From Phytoactinopolyspora halotolerans (lineage in GTDB: Bacteria; Actinomycetota; Actinomycetes; Jiangellales; Jiangellaceae): a DNA stretch of 50,778 nt. The notes under the pieces were generated by a model. The model saw only the letters and a list, made by a program, of their open reading frames with translations, was not told the DNA's origin and made no database searches. Of the stretch, positions 33,157 to 42,331 are shown one piece after another. How positions within the stretch are numbered: position 1 is the stretch's first letter; each line of letters opens with the position of its first letter. The position numbers and the translations under genes were made by a program. Where the stretch lies: assembly GCF_010550675.1 (NCBI RefSeq), contig NZ_JAAGOA010000033.1:1-50778 (forward strand), read 5' to 3'.

Positions 33157-35536
33157 TTAGTCGGTCGGAGGCGTCCGCGTCGAACGCCGCCGCCGGACCG
33201 CGTAACGGGCGACCAGACCCGCCGCCAGCAGAACGCCGATGACCATCGCCCACCACGGCGTGCCGGCCCCGTCCTGGTCGTCATCGGAGGATGCCGGCTC
33301 CGGTGCAGAGCGTTCACTGACCTTGTGCAGTACGGAAACCTGAGAATCGTCGATCTGCGTGAAATACACGTTGTCCGAGCCGTCCACCGTGATGCCGAAG
33401 GCATTGGCGTCGTCCCCGGCCAGCGTCGTCATGATTCCATCGGGTCCGATCGCCCGGATTGCGCCATGACTGGTGAAGTAGACCGTCCCGGCGTCGTCAA
33501 CGACGAGATCGCTGGCAGTGAAGTAGACATCTGTGGCCGGTACGCCACGAGGATCGTCGTCGTAGTTGCTGGCCTCATACGTCTCGTTTCCACCGATGGT
33601 GGTGATCACGCCGTCGGTCGTAACAGCACGGATCCGGAGCCTGCGGCTGTCGAGGATGTAGAGGGTGCCATCGGCGCCGACGTCGACGCCGGTCGGCTCG
33701 TCGAGCTCGGCCTCGGTGGCGGGCCCTCCATCGCCGGAGAAGCCGGCGGACCCGGTCCCAGCCGCGATCTGCACCGTCCCATCCTGGCCGATGTGAAAGA
33801 CCTGGTGATCGAAAGAACTCACGACGTACAGGCTTCCGTCCGGGGCGACCGCCACGTCACTGATGTGGCGTAACGCCGCGTCCGCGGCTACGCCGCCCGC
33901 AGCCGCAGCGCTGCTCTCATCCGGTGGTTGCACGGTGACACTACTGATCACGCCCGTAGTACTGACCTTCCCGGACCCGGCCGTCGTCGAGGCCGACCAA
34001 GAAGAGCGTGCCGTCGGAGGCCACGTCGATGCCGGTAACGAAGCGCAGTAGGACCTCCGTCGCCATGCGACCGTCACCCTCCATAAGCCCTGGTCCTCTT
34101 ACCGAGCCCACCGCGTCACCGCCTCCGGCGACGGTCGTGATCGTACCGTCCGGTTCGATCACGCGTATGCGTTCATTGCCCGCGTCGACAACGTAGAGCG
34201 TGCCGTCAGGCCCGGCGGCGACGGCCTTCGGACGGAGAAACTGCGCATCCGGAGCCGGTCCGCCGTCGCCGGAGAACCCTTCGATCCCGCTGCCCGCAAC
34301 CACAGTGACGAAGCCAGGGACCGCGTCGGCCAATAAGCCGGGCGCGCCGGGCGCGGTCTCCGGCCGGTCTGGGTCGGGACCCGCGTCGAGCGGGATCCGA
34401 TGGACCTGAGCCTGCTTGCCGTCGCCGACATACAACGCCCCATCCGGGCCGATGGCCAGCGCGGACGGATCGTCGATATACGCGGGCAGACTGTCGATGC
34501 TGCCGTCCGGCGAGATTATCCGGATCTGGTGGTGCTTCTCGTCGGTCAGGTAAACGGTTCCGTCGGCGTCCACCGTCAGCGCGGTGGGGCGACACAGCCC
34601 GGCGTCGGCCGCAGGTCCGCCGTCGACGATGTAGCCGCACGCCTCACCACCGGCGACCGTGGTGATCACCCCATCGGCGTCGATCCTGCGGATCCGGTGG
34701 CCGGGGGCATCGTCGCTGTCGTCGGCGATCCCGAACCTGGTCAAGTCAGCGATGTAGATGTCGCCGTCGGGACCGACCTCGACATCCATCGGAAGGGTGA
34801 GCGACACTTCCGTGGCCGGCCCTCCGTCGCCGGACGCCTCCGCCTCACCCGTGCCGGCGATCGTGGTAATGATACCGGCGGCGTCGATTCGCCGGATGTA
34901 TCCGCTGACGTCGGCCACGTAGAGCTCCCCCTCCTCGCCGACAGCGACAGCGACCGGCACGTCGAGCTGGGCGCTCGTCGCAGGGCCTCCGTCCCCGCCG
35001 TGTCCGTGCTCGCCGGTCCCGGCGACCACGGTCGGTTCTCCGCCGGGGTCGAGCCGCAGGACCTGGCCGAAGTCCGCGTCGGCGATGTACACCTCGCCCT
35101 CCGGGCCGGTGGCGATGCCTCGGACAGCCGCCAACCCGCCGGACCTGACGTGGGGGGTGTGGTCCTCGTTCTCGACGTGTGGCGCGCCGGCCACGGTGCT
35201 AATCGTTCCGTCAGGGTCGACCTTTCGGATGTAGGCATTCTCGTTGTCGGAAGTAACGCTGTCGGCGATGTACAGGTTGCCGGCGTCGTCGAACGCCACA
35301 TCGCGCACCTGGCCGAGTTTCGCGTCGACGGCCGGCCCACCGTCACCGGCGTGACCGAGCTCACCCGTTCCCGCCACCGTCTCCAGGGGACCGGGCTCGG
35401 CCACCGGCTGCGCCGCGGCTGGCGCACGGGCTGAGGCAGCCCGGACGGCGCCCGGCGCGACGGTGCCCATGACGAAGACGGTGCATAGCGACAGGGTGAG
35501 GAGGAGTGCTCGTATCACGGGAGGCGATCGTCGCAC
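33157..35536 (-). pseudogene. NHL-repeat protein gene with a single-base frameshift
   Basis: Two frames join into one homologue of the 792-residue NHL protein at 16384. The first (35536 to 33941) has the signal peptide and the N-terminal repeats and breaks after LVGLDDGRVRE; the second picks up KVSTTGVISSVTV and runs to a C-terminal membrane helix and Arg cluster. Removing one C of the triplet at 33970-33972 restores GRVRKVS, as in the paralogue (GRVRKVSP), and gives a product of exactly 792 residues. Both halves keep good codon bias, so the shift is recent or a sequencing error. Function would match the paralogue: an extracellular, membrane-tethered beta-propeller. Confidence 0.88.
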
Positions 35537-35566
35537 CCTGCGGTACTTTCCCGCTTGCGCATGCGC

Positions 35567-35689
35567 TCAGTAGCCGCCACCGCCGCCGTTGCCCGCGCCA
35601 CCACCGAAGATGATCGCCAACACCAGCAGAACGGCCACGATCGCGATGGCGACCCAGATGGCGGTACGCCTGGTTTTCGTCGAAGCCAT
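35567..35689 (-). CDS. 40-residue single-pass membrane peptide with Gly-rich tail
   Basis: The product is short: KTRR at the N-terminus, one strong helix (about residues 10-28, IWVAIAIVAVLLVLAIIF) and a Gly-rich tail ending GGGGGY. GAGGTGAG upstream of ATG 35689 is a good ribosome-binding site. It ends 30 bp before the frameshifted NHL gene in the same direction, so both were probably one operon; no equivalent precedes the intact NHL gene. Basic residues before the helix predict an extracellular Gly tail. Function unknown. Confidence 0.7.
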   Translation of the reverse strand: MASTKTRRTAIWVAIAIVAVLLVLAIIFGGGAGNGGGGGY

Positions 35690-35790
35690 CTTTCTCACCT
35701 CGACACTCGTATTTCCCATATCGACGGCATTCACGCATGCCGCCGAGACGGTCACGTTCCCATGTCCGCGCCACGGCCGTCCGCTCGACG

Positions 35791-36249
35791 TCACGCAGCA
35801 GTCGTCGCCTTGTCGCGGTTCGCGATCGCCCGGACCACCCACGCCGTGATCATCCCGATGACGGACACCACAGAGAACAGCGTCAGAGTCACGGTCGTGG
35901 GATTGACCCAGCCGGGGACGAACTCAACCACCCTCCCGCCGCCCGTACAGGTGGCGCTCAGCCGGAACGGTGCATCCGTCACCTCGTAACGGTTGCCGAG
36001 CGCACAATAGTCGTCGATGTCGAACCACGGAATGTACGCGGCGTGTGCGTAGCAGAACACCAGCGTCGCGGAGCCGAGCGACGCGGCACCGACGAGACCG
36101 AACGAGGCCGGCGCCGGCCTGCCCCGCCGATGGCCTGACCTCACAACCCGCCATAGCCGACGCACGAGGGCGACGCCGGTGCTGAGGACGGTGATCAGTG
36201 CCACCAGCGGGACGAGCAGGATCAGAGCCAGCGTCAACTCACGAGACAC
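35791..36249 (-). CDS. Small membrane protein of unknown function
   Basis: A 152-residue protein starting at GTG 36249 with an N-terminal helix (LALILLVPLVALITVLSTG), a second around residues 50-70 and a C-terminal helix (LTLFSVVSVIGMITAWVV). Between the last two is an extracellular-looking segment with Cys in DDYCALGNRYE and SATCTGGG that could form a disulphide. I do not recognise the family. It lies upstream of the small membrane peptide and NHL gene on the same strand, about 100 bp away. Confidence 0.7.
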   Translation of the reverse strand: MSRELTLALILLVPLVALITVLSTGVALVRRLWRVVRSGHRRGRPAPASFGLVGAASLGSATLVFCYAHAAYIPWFDIDDYCALGNRYEVTDAPFRLSATCTGGGRVVEFVPGWVNPTTVTLTLFSVVSVIGMITAWVVRAIANRDKATTAA

Positions 36250-36283
36250 GGAACACCATCACCCGTCGCAGCTTAGCGTCAAC

Positions 36284-36385
36284 TCATCTGGTCCAGGACA
36301 TCCACTCCGACTGTGAGAGTACGTAGAACACCCGCGCGACGACCGCCATCGCGACGACGACGCCGAGCAGCCCTGCGACGACCAT
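36284..36385 (-). CDS. Possible 33-residue membrane peptide
   Basis: A short frame from ATG 36385 to TGA 36284 encodes one hydrophobic helix (GLLGVVVAMAVVARVFYVL) and a polar end with SEWMSWTR. It follows the aztC stop by 30 bp in the same frame. There is no clear Shine-Dalgarno, so it may be only the read-through region after aztC. Confidence 0.25.
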   Translation of the reverse strand: MVVAGLLGVVVAMAVVARVFYVLSQSEWMSWTR

Positions 36386-36415
36386 GCCGGCGAGGACTAT
36401 GCCGGTGAGGACCGG

Positions 36416-37345
36416 TCAGCCGGCGCAGACCAGGCCGCGGGCGAGCGCGTCCAGATTGCTACGCATCACCGCCATGTAGTCGGCCTCGCTGGGACGCTCC
36501 ATCGGGTCGAGCACGTCGGTGCCCACACCGAGCTCGTCGGCTAGTCGTTCGGCCACTCGCCGGCTGGCGTTGACCTCGAAGAAGACCGTCCGGACGCCGG
36601 TGTCCTCCACCACGGACGTCACCTCGCGCAGCCGCGCCGGCGACGGCTCGACCTCCGGGTCGACGCCGGAGATGCCGACCTGGTTCAGGTTGTACCGGGC
36701 AGCGAGATAGCCGAACGCCTCGTGCGAGGTCACCACCGTGTCGCCCGTGCATGGGGCGAGCGCCTCGGCGTACTCGCGGTCCAGTTCGACCAGCTCCTCA
36801 TCGAGCTCCTCAGCACGGGCGCGATACTCCTCCGCCCGGTCGGGATCGACCTCGGCCAGCGCATCGGCGACATCGTGGCCGGCCCACGCCAGCCGCAGCG
36901 GATCGAGCCAGAAGTGCGGGTCGAGGCCGGGGTCGGGCCATTCACCCGTTTCCCGCTCGCCCGCGATCTCCACCTCGGTCGCCTCCGCCGTGTCCAGCAC
37001 CGGCACATCGTCGAGCAGCGACACGGCGTCGTCGGTCGCGGCTTGCAGCCCCGAGAGGTAGACGACCAGATCGGCCTCATGAAGCTCGGCGATCCTCGCC
37101 CCCGACAGTTCCAGGGCGTGCGGGTCGGCACCGGGCGGCGTCAAATTGGTGACCTGCGCGTCCTCACCGGCCACCCGTTCGGCGACGAACTCGATGGCGG
37201 AGAACGAGGCGATGATCCGTAGCCCATCCCCGCCTCCGCCGTCACGGTCACCCGGCGTCGAACAACCGGCGACGAGAAGGGCGAGGGTTGCGCCCATGCC
37301 GAGCACTCCCGCCGTGCTGTGTTGCCTTGTCAATGTGTCTCCCAC
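36416..37345 (-). CDS. aztC: Zinc ABC transporter substrate-binding protein AztC
   Basis: A 309-residue cluster A-I metal-binding lipoprotein (lipobox LVAGC, Cys28). Likely zinc ligands are His76 (GADPHALE), His144 (LDPHFWLDP) and His208 (VTSHEAFGY), plus an acidic residue near DVLDPMERPS. It lacks the long His-rich loop of ZnuA, as AztC does. It sits 54 bp after the gene of its presumed metallochaperone AztD, which would load Zn onto it outside the cell. The usual permease and ATPase partners (AztB, AztA) are not in the window, so they must be elsewhere or be replaced. Confidence 0.88.
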   Translation of the reverse strand: MGDTLTRQHSTAGVLGMGATLALLVAGCSTPGDRDGGGGDGLRIIASFSAIEFVAERVAGEDAQVTNLTPPGADPHALELSGARIAELHEADLVVYLSGLQAATDDAVSLLDDVPVLDTAEATEVEIAGERETGEWPDPGLDPHFWLDPLRLAWAGHDVADALAEVDPDRAEEYRARAEELDEELVELDREYAEALAPCTGDTVVTSHEAFGYLAARYNLNQVGISGVDPEVEPSPARLREVTSVVEDTGVRTVFFEVNASRRVAERLADELGVGTDVLDPMERPSEADYMAVMRSNLDALARGLVCAG

Positions 37346-37399
37346 AGCACGGCGACGGGACCAATCGTGCGCGATCCCGCCGCCTGCCGTCGTCAGTGC

Positions 37400-38866
37400 C
37401 TATTCGTCGTCGTGGTCGTGGTCGCCGTGGTCTTCGTCGTGTTCGTGATCCTCGTGTTCGTGGTCCTCGTCGTCGTGGTCCTCGTCATCGTGGTCCTCGT
37501 CGTCGCCGCCGTACTCGGCCGAGACGCCGTCGACGGCATCACCGGTGACGCCGTTGATCTCATTCGGCGTGACCTCCAGTTCGACGCTGTTCCACACCTC
37601 ACCGGTCGGGATGTCCACCGCATGGATCGTGTCGGCCATCGGGTCGGTCACGTAGGCGGTGCCGTCGAGCATGTGAATGGCCGGACGCGGCTCCTGCCAT
37701 TCCATCGGCTCCTCCCACTCCTGGATGACCGGGATCGACTCGACCAGTTCCGCACTCTCGGGATCGATCACGTGAATCTGGCCGTCGGTGCCCAGAACGA
37801 GCGCTTCGCCGTCATCACCGCGGGCCAGCGAGCGGAAGGTGTAGCTGGCGGGCAGGTCGACCAGCGTGAGCTCCGCAGTACGGGTGTCGACGAGCGACAC
37901 CCGGGTCGGCCGTTCCAGCTCGGCGTCGGGGTCGCTCTTGTAGTCCCCGAGCACGATCGGCGACGCCTCGGAGCCGGCCTGATTGCCGATCCGTCCGTAC
38001 TCATCAGGACTCTCGACCTTGGTGATCTCGCCGTCCGAATACACCAGGACGCCGTCCTCGCACCCGATCACGACCGTCTCGTCGGCCGCCATCGCTTCTC
38101 CGTGCACCCCTGGACAGTCGTCCGACGCCGCGATCTCCTCGCCGTCGCCGTCCAGCACCCGGATGCCGGTACGGGCCTCTTCGTCGCCCTCGGAGACCAC
38201 CAGGCTGCCGTCGGTGAGCTCGACGGCCACCCCGTGGTGGGCCGACGGCGTCGTGTACTCGCGGACCTCTGCGTCGGACTCCGCGACATCCCCGGAGTCG
38301 AACACCGTGACCTGGCCGGTTCCGTCGTCGAACAGGGCGGTCCGCCCGTGGTGCACGACCACATGGCCCGGCTTCTCGGCGGACACCGATACATCCGTCA
38401 GCTCCGGGTCGGCCGTGTAGTAGTGCGAGTGATCGCCGTGCGGTTCCGCCCACGCGCCGACGTCCAGCAGCTGGAACCCGCCGGTGGTGGAGACGTACAA
38501 GTGCCGCTCGTCGCCGGCAGGGTTGAGGCGGTTGAAGCCGGCAAGCTCGATGTCGCCGACGACGTCGAGGGTCGCGGCGTCCAGGACCTGGATGCCGCCG
38601 TCGTAGGTGATCGCCAGCCGTGGCGAGCGGGCTGCCGCCTCGGTGGCCTCATTCTCATCCGCACCGTCTGCCTCGGGCTCGTCCGTGGCGTCGGTGCCTG
38701 CCTCCTCTTCGACGGCTTCGTCGCCCGCCCCGGTCGCGTCGTCGTCGCTGCCACAACCGGCGAGCAACACGGCGGGCAGGGCCAGGCCGGCCAGAGCGGC
38801 GGCTCGGTGGCGACGGCCGACCGACAGATGTCTCACCCTGGATAGGACATTCGCATGCGTCGTCAT
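37400..38866 (-). CDS. aztD: Zinc metallochaperone AztD
   Basis: A 488-residue lipoprotein (lipobox LLAGC, Cys38) with an acidic linker and then a beta-propeller: LAITYDGGIQVLDAATLDVV, GDERHLYVSTTGGFQLLDV, PSAHHGVAVELTDGSLVVSE and DDCPGVHGEAMAADETVVIG. His residues in WAEPHGDHSHYY and the HHG/HGEAM motifs suit zinc sites. The C-terminus is an exceptional run of Asp, Glu and His from about residue 450, able to hold several zinc ions; AztD usually has its metal-rich part near the N-terminus. The start ATG 38866 lacks a clear Shine-Dalgarno. The promoter carries a Zur-box-like dyad. Confidence 0.88.
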   Translation of the reverse strand: MTTHANVLSRVRHLSVGRRHRAAALAGLALPAVLLAGCGSDDDATGAGDEAVEEEAGTDATDEPEADGADENEATEAAARSPRLAITYDGGIQVLDAATLDVVGDIELAGFNRLNPAGDERHLYVSTTGGFQLLDVGAWAEPHGDHSHYYTADPELTDVSVSAEKPGHVVVHHGRTALFDDGTGQVTVFDSGDVAESDAEVREYTTPSAHHGVAVELTDGSLVVSEGDEEARTGIRVLDGDGEEIAASDDCPGVHGEAMAADETVVIGCEDGVLVYSDGEITKVESPDEYGRIGNQAGSEASPIVLGDYKSDPDAELERPTRVSLVDTRTAELTLVDLPASYTFRSLARGDDGEALVLGTDGQIHVIDPESAELVESIPVIQEWEEPMEWQEPRPAIHMLDGTAYVTDPMADTIHAVDIPTGEVWNSVELEVTPNEINGVTGDAVDGVSAEYGGDDEDHDDEDHDDEDHEHEDHEHDEDHGDHDHDDE

Positions 38867-38928
38867 GAGTGATGTCGAGCGCCGACGGCGCCCCACTCCC
38901 TTCTCTGTGCCGTTACGGTTCGTCACAC

Positions 38929-38959
38929 ACCCTAGCAGAGAATGAGACCGATTCTCATT
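38929..38959 (-). promoter_or_regulatory. Zur box and promoter of aztD-aztC
   Basis: AATGAGA 38941-38947 and TCTCATT 38953-38959 are exact reverse complements with a five-base spacer. The dyad resembles Zur sites (TGAxAATxATTxTCA class). On the minus strand TAGGGT (38934-38929) is a -10, and the -35 region at a 17-bp spacing falls inside the dyad, so bound Zur would block polymerase. Confidence 0.65.
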
Positions 38960-38972
38960 TCTGTGTGACGGC

Positions 38973-39800
38973 TCACGCATCCGGCGCGTCAGCGGTACGC
39001 CGGATCAGCGCGACGTGTGAGCCGGACGGCTCGATGGACAGGCTCGCGGCGAGGTCCGTCGAGATCACTTCCGTGGTGACGATCCGCCATGCGCTGGTGA
39101 ATGTGTACCGCCGGAGCATGACCTCGCCGCGCCACACCTCGTAACTGCTGCGTGACTCGTCCGGGCGATCGGGCGCATGATGGCGTGCGCGGTACTCGTA
39201 TTCACCCAGCGTCCGCACCTCGACGACGTCGCCGCCGGAGCCATCGGCGTCGTTGCCACCGCCAGCGTCGTTCGCACCGTTGGTTTCGTCCGGCGAACCG
39301 CCGACCTCGCGCCGGGGCCAATGCACGGTGACCAGCCCCGTCCCGTCGTCGCTCAGGTGAGTCGCGAGCCAGGCGAAGAGCGCGCGCCGGTCCGACTCAG
39401 CGAGGTGCCCGAGCATGTGCGCACAGACGAATCCGTCCACTCGTTCCGGCAGTCGCCCCAGGTCAGCGGGGACCGCTCCGGCGACGACGGTCACCCGGGA
39501 GGCAAGCTCGGGATCGTCGGCGACGCGGGCGGTCAGGATGGCGCGCATCACCAGGTCGGGCTCGAGAGCGAAGACGCGTGCGCGCGTCTCTTGCGCGATC
39601 ACGCGCGTACCGATGCCGCTTCCCGCCCCGATCTCCACGATGATCGCCTCGGCGGGAAGTCCGCCGAATGCTGCACGCACGTGTGACCGCAACTCGTCCC
39701 AAGGCTCCACCATGAAGAGGTCGTGAAATTCGGCCATCGCGCCGTACGAATCCTGCAGGACGGCCTCACCGCCACGCCAGACGCCGTGCGGGCCGCTCAT
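38973..39800 (-). CDS. SAM-dependent methyltransferase in the zur operon
   Basis: A 275-residue class I methyltransferase with AIIVEIGAGSGIGTRVIAQE (motif I), VFALEPDLVMRAILTARV, and GFVCAHMLGHLAESDRRALF. A Gly/Asn-rich insertion of about 20 residues sits near residue 185 (NGANDAGGGNDADGSGG). ATG 39800 overlaps the zur stop by 4 bp, so the enzyme is made with the zinc regulator. Methyltransferases in zinc-limitation operons can be low-zinc paralogues or make zincophores; which applies here is not known. Confidence 0.88.
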   Translation of the reverse strand: MSGPHGVWRGGEAVLQDSYGAMAEFHDLFMVEPWDELRSHVRAAFGGLPAEAIIVEIGAGSGIGTRVIAQETRARVFALEPDLVMRAILTARVADDPELASRVTVVAGAVPADLGRLPERVDGFVCAHMLGHLAESDRRALFAWLATHLSDDGTGLVTVHWPRREVGGSPDETNGANDAGGGNDADGSGGDVVEVRTLGEYEYRARHHAPDRPDESRSSYEVWRGEVMLRRYTFTSAWRIVTTEVISTDLAASLSIEPSGSHVALIRRTADAPDA

Positions 39801-40207
39801 CGTTCCTCCTTCGCCACGCACCGGCGGCACAGGCCGAGGACTTCGAGCGTGGGATCGACCTCGACGAAGTCGTGTTCCCGCGCCAGCGTGGCGGCCCAGG
39901 CGTCCAGCGCGGCGTCGTCGACCTCGACAGCCCGGTGGCACAGCCGGCAGACGAGGTGGTAATGCCGTTCGCGTCCACAGCGCCGGTACAGCGACTCCTG
40001 ACCGCGACCGTGAACGACGCTGACCTCGCCGGCGTCGACGAGCCGCTGCATGATCCGATAGACGGTGGCCAGGCCGACCGACATGCCTCGCTCGCGCAGC
40101 ATCGCGTGGAATTCCTGCGCGCTGTGGAACCCGTCGACTTCATCCAGCAGCCGCAGCACCGCCGCGCTCTGCCGCGTCGACCGCAGCCTCGACGTCGTCT
40201 CCGTCAC
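39797..40207 (-). CDS. zur: Fur-family regulator, probably Zur
   Basis: A 136-residue Fur-type metalloregulator: STRQSAAVLRLLDEVDGFHS, LATVYRIMQRLVDAGEVSVV as winged helix, YHLVCRLCHRAVEVDD as metal-binding hinge with CxxC, and a C-terminal CRRC completing the structural zinc site. Zur is preferred over Fur because of adjacent aztC and aztD and the dyads in front of both units. GTG 40207 has GAGAGAGG upstream. Its own promoter contains a Zur-like box, implying autoregulation; with bound zinc it should repress zinc uptake genes. Confidence 0.9.
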   Translation of the reverse strand: MTETTSRLRSTRQSAAVLRLLDEVDGFHSAQEFHAMLRERGMSVGLATVYRIMQRLVDAGEVSVVHGRGQESLYRRCGRERHYHLVCRLCHRAVEVDDAALDAWAATLAREHDFVEVDPTLEVLGLCRRCVAKEER

Positions 40208-40246
40208 AATCGCCTCTCTCGACGACCCATCACTCTCAGGTCGGCA

Positions 40247-40276
40247 AGCCTATGTAAGAACGATTGTCACTTTCAA
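40247..40276 (-). promoter_or_regulatory. zur promoter with Zur-box-like spacer
   Basis: On the minus strand TTGAAA (40276-40271), an 18-bp spacer and TAGGCT (40252-40247) form a promoter. The spacer GTGACAATCGTTCTTACA matches the TGAxAATxxTTxTxA pattern of actinobacterial Zur boxes at most positions and is less symmetric than the aztD site. Confidence 0.55.
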
Positions 40277-40322
40277 CTGGAACGAGCGGGTCGAGGCGTC
40301 CGTCATTCCGGGCCGTCGAGGA

Positions 40323-42065
40323 TCATTTCGCGTCCGCGTAGCAGTCCGCCACGGCGACGCTCAACGGGAACTGCACCGGGAAGTCGCCGAACAGGAGCCG
40401 GCCCGCTTCGGCCGCCGCCGCCCGGACCTCGTCGGCAACAGCCTCGGCCATGGAGACCGGAGTGTGCACCACCACCTCGTCGTGCAGGAAGAGCACGAGG
40501 TGCGGCCGCGCGGCGAACGGATCCGGCACCGGCCCCTGCGGCGCCTCGGGCGCCTCTCCCAACGCCCATAGCCGCCGCCGGATCGATGCCATCCAGCACA
40601 TCGCCCATTCCGCGGCCGTCCCCTGCACCACGAAGTTGCGGGTGAAGCGGCCCCACGAGCGCGAGTAGGATCGCGCTTTCGCGGCCTCACCGTCGCCGTT
40701 CTCCTCCAGATAGGCACCTGACTGCGCCTCGTGCCAGGCCTCGCCCGGCGGCGGTGAACTGCGACCCAGGTGCGTCGTGACGATCTCGCCGCGCTCCCCC
40801 GCCCGGGCGGCTTCGTCGACGAACGCCAGCGAACGAGGAAACGCCCTCGCGAGCCGTGGCAGCACCTGGCCGCTGGACCCGGTGGTCCCGCCGTACAACG
40901 CACCGAGCATCCCGACCTTGGCCAGCTCCCGCGTCTCCACCGCGCCGGACGCCACAATGCCCGCGTACATGTCCGCGCCGCGGCCGTCCGCTCCGCGTCC
41001 GGCGGCGGCCATCGCCTCATCGCCCGCCATCCCGGCCAGCACCCGCGGCTCGAGCTGGGCAGCATCGGCGACGACGAAGGTCCACCCGGGGTCGGCGACC
41101 ACCGCCCGGCGCACATTCTTCGGCAGCTGCAGCGCTCCCCCGCCGCTGGATGCCCACCGGCCGGTGACCACGCCGCCGACCACGTACTCGCTGCGGAAAC
41201 GGCCGCCTCGGACCCATGCGTCCAGCCAGGTCCACCCGCTGGCGGTCAGCATCCGATACAGCGACTTGTACTCCAGCAGCGGTTCGATGACCGGGTGGTC
41301 GAGCCGCTCCAGCTCCCACTTGCGCAGGCTACGCGCGCCGACGCCGGCCAGGTCCATCGCCTTGAGCAGGTCCCGGGGCGAATCGGGGTTCAGGCTCGGC
41401 GGAGCTTCCAACGCGTCCCGGATCCGTTCGGCGAGCCGTTCCAAGCGCGCCGGCCGCTCCCCGGCTCGCGGCCGCGGGCCGAGGATCTCGGTGAGGATCG
41501 CGTCGTGGATGTCGGCCCGCCACGGCAGCCCTGCGTGGTGCATCTCCACCGCCACCAGAGCGCCGGCGGACTCCGCCGCCAGCAGCAGCCGCAACCGCCC
41601 CGCCGCGGACGAACCCTCCACCGCCGCGTTCTGGATGTGAAGCTCCGCGACGGGATCCGGCCCGGGTGTCTGCGTCGCCGGCTCCACACCGGCGAACAGC
41701 GCCGCCGGCGCATCAGCCGCCGGCGTCGTCGTGGCTGCCGCCAGCGGTGCCGGCATCATCTGACCCCACGGACCGGCGGGTGTCCCGGCGGGTTCCGGCC
41801 ACGTCGCCAGCGCCGAGCGCCGCAGAATACGATGCGCCAATCGCAGGTCGTGGGCCCGCTCGATACGCACGCCCGCCGTCAGCAGCGCCGGGTACCACCG
41901 GTTCGTGTCATCCCACGTCCATCGCGGCTTCACCGCTGACGCGGCTTCCGCCTCGCGCACCACGCAGGCCAAGACCGCCGCTCTCACCTGCTGTTCGTCG
42001 CCGAAGGCACGCACATCGACGACCCGCACGGTGTCTCCGGGCTCAGGGACGACGACGGGCTGCAC
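40323..42065 (-). CDS. Stand-alone family A DNA polymerase (bifunctional 3'-5' exonuclease/polymerase type)
   Basis: A 580-residue polymerase lacking the 5' nuclease domain of PolA. Motif A is DAAQLEPR at 334-341, motif B runs from Lys383 to Tyr391-Gly392 (KVGMLGALYGG), and motif C is HDE at 528-530 in LVLFLHDEVVVH; TGRWASSGGGALQLPKNVRR is the DNA-binding region before motif A. The N-terminal about 170 residues occupy the exonuclease position but show no clear DxE exonuclease site, so proofreading is doubtful. This short polymerase is widespread in actinobacteria and is thought to act in repair. Stands alone on its strand. Confidence 0.93.
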   Translation of the reverse strand: MQPVVVPEPGDTVRVVDVRAFGDEQQVRAAVLACVVREAEAASAVKPRWTWDDTNRWYPALLTAGVRIERAHDLRLAHRILRRSALATWPEPAGTPAGPWGQMMPAPLAAATTTPAADAPAALFAGVEPATQTPGPDPVAELHIQNAAVEGSSAAGRLRLLLAAESAGALVAVEMHHAGLPWRADIHDAILTEILGPRPRAGERPARLERLAERIRDALEAPPSLNPDSPRDLLKAMDLAGVGARSLRKWELERLDHPVIEPLLEYKSLYRMLTASGWTWLDAWVRGGRFRSEYVVGGVVTGRWASSGGGALQLPKNVRRAVVADPGWTFVVADAAQLEPRVLAGMAGDEAMAAAGRGADGRGADMYAGIVASGAVETRELAKVGMLGALYGGTTGSSGQVLPRLARAFPRSLAFVDEAARAGERGEIVTTHLGRSSPPPGEAWHEAQSGAYLEENGDGEAAKARSYSRSWGRFTRNFVVQGTAAEWAMCWMASIRRRLWALGEAPEAPQGPVPDPFAARPHLVLFLHDEVVVHTPVSMAEAVADEVRAAAAEAGRLLFGDFPVQFPLSVAVADCYADAK

Positions 42066-42331
42066 GCACTCATCATGCCTCCGACCACTGACAGAGATGC
42101 GCCGAACGCGCGCGACCCGATCCGGCCCTCGGCACGACGACGAACCACGTAACGCGGGCGATCGCCCTGATCACCAGCTGGTTGTTCCGCCCGAAGCGGC
42201 GGTAGGCGAGACGTGAGCTGCGTACTGCGCATCCGTCGCCACCAGGAATACACTCCGCTGCCGCCCGGTTGTCACTGCACATGACACCGCTGCGGTATGC
42301 CGGACCTGCGACGATGTGAGGAGATTTCGCC

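Noticed and set aside
37319-38845. 508-residue plus-strand open frame opposite aztD
   Set aside because: Antisense shadow; the Val-rich start is the complement of the Asp/His tail codons.
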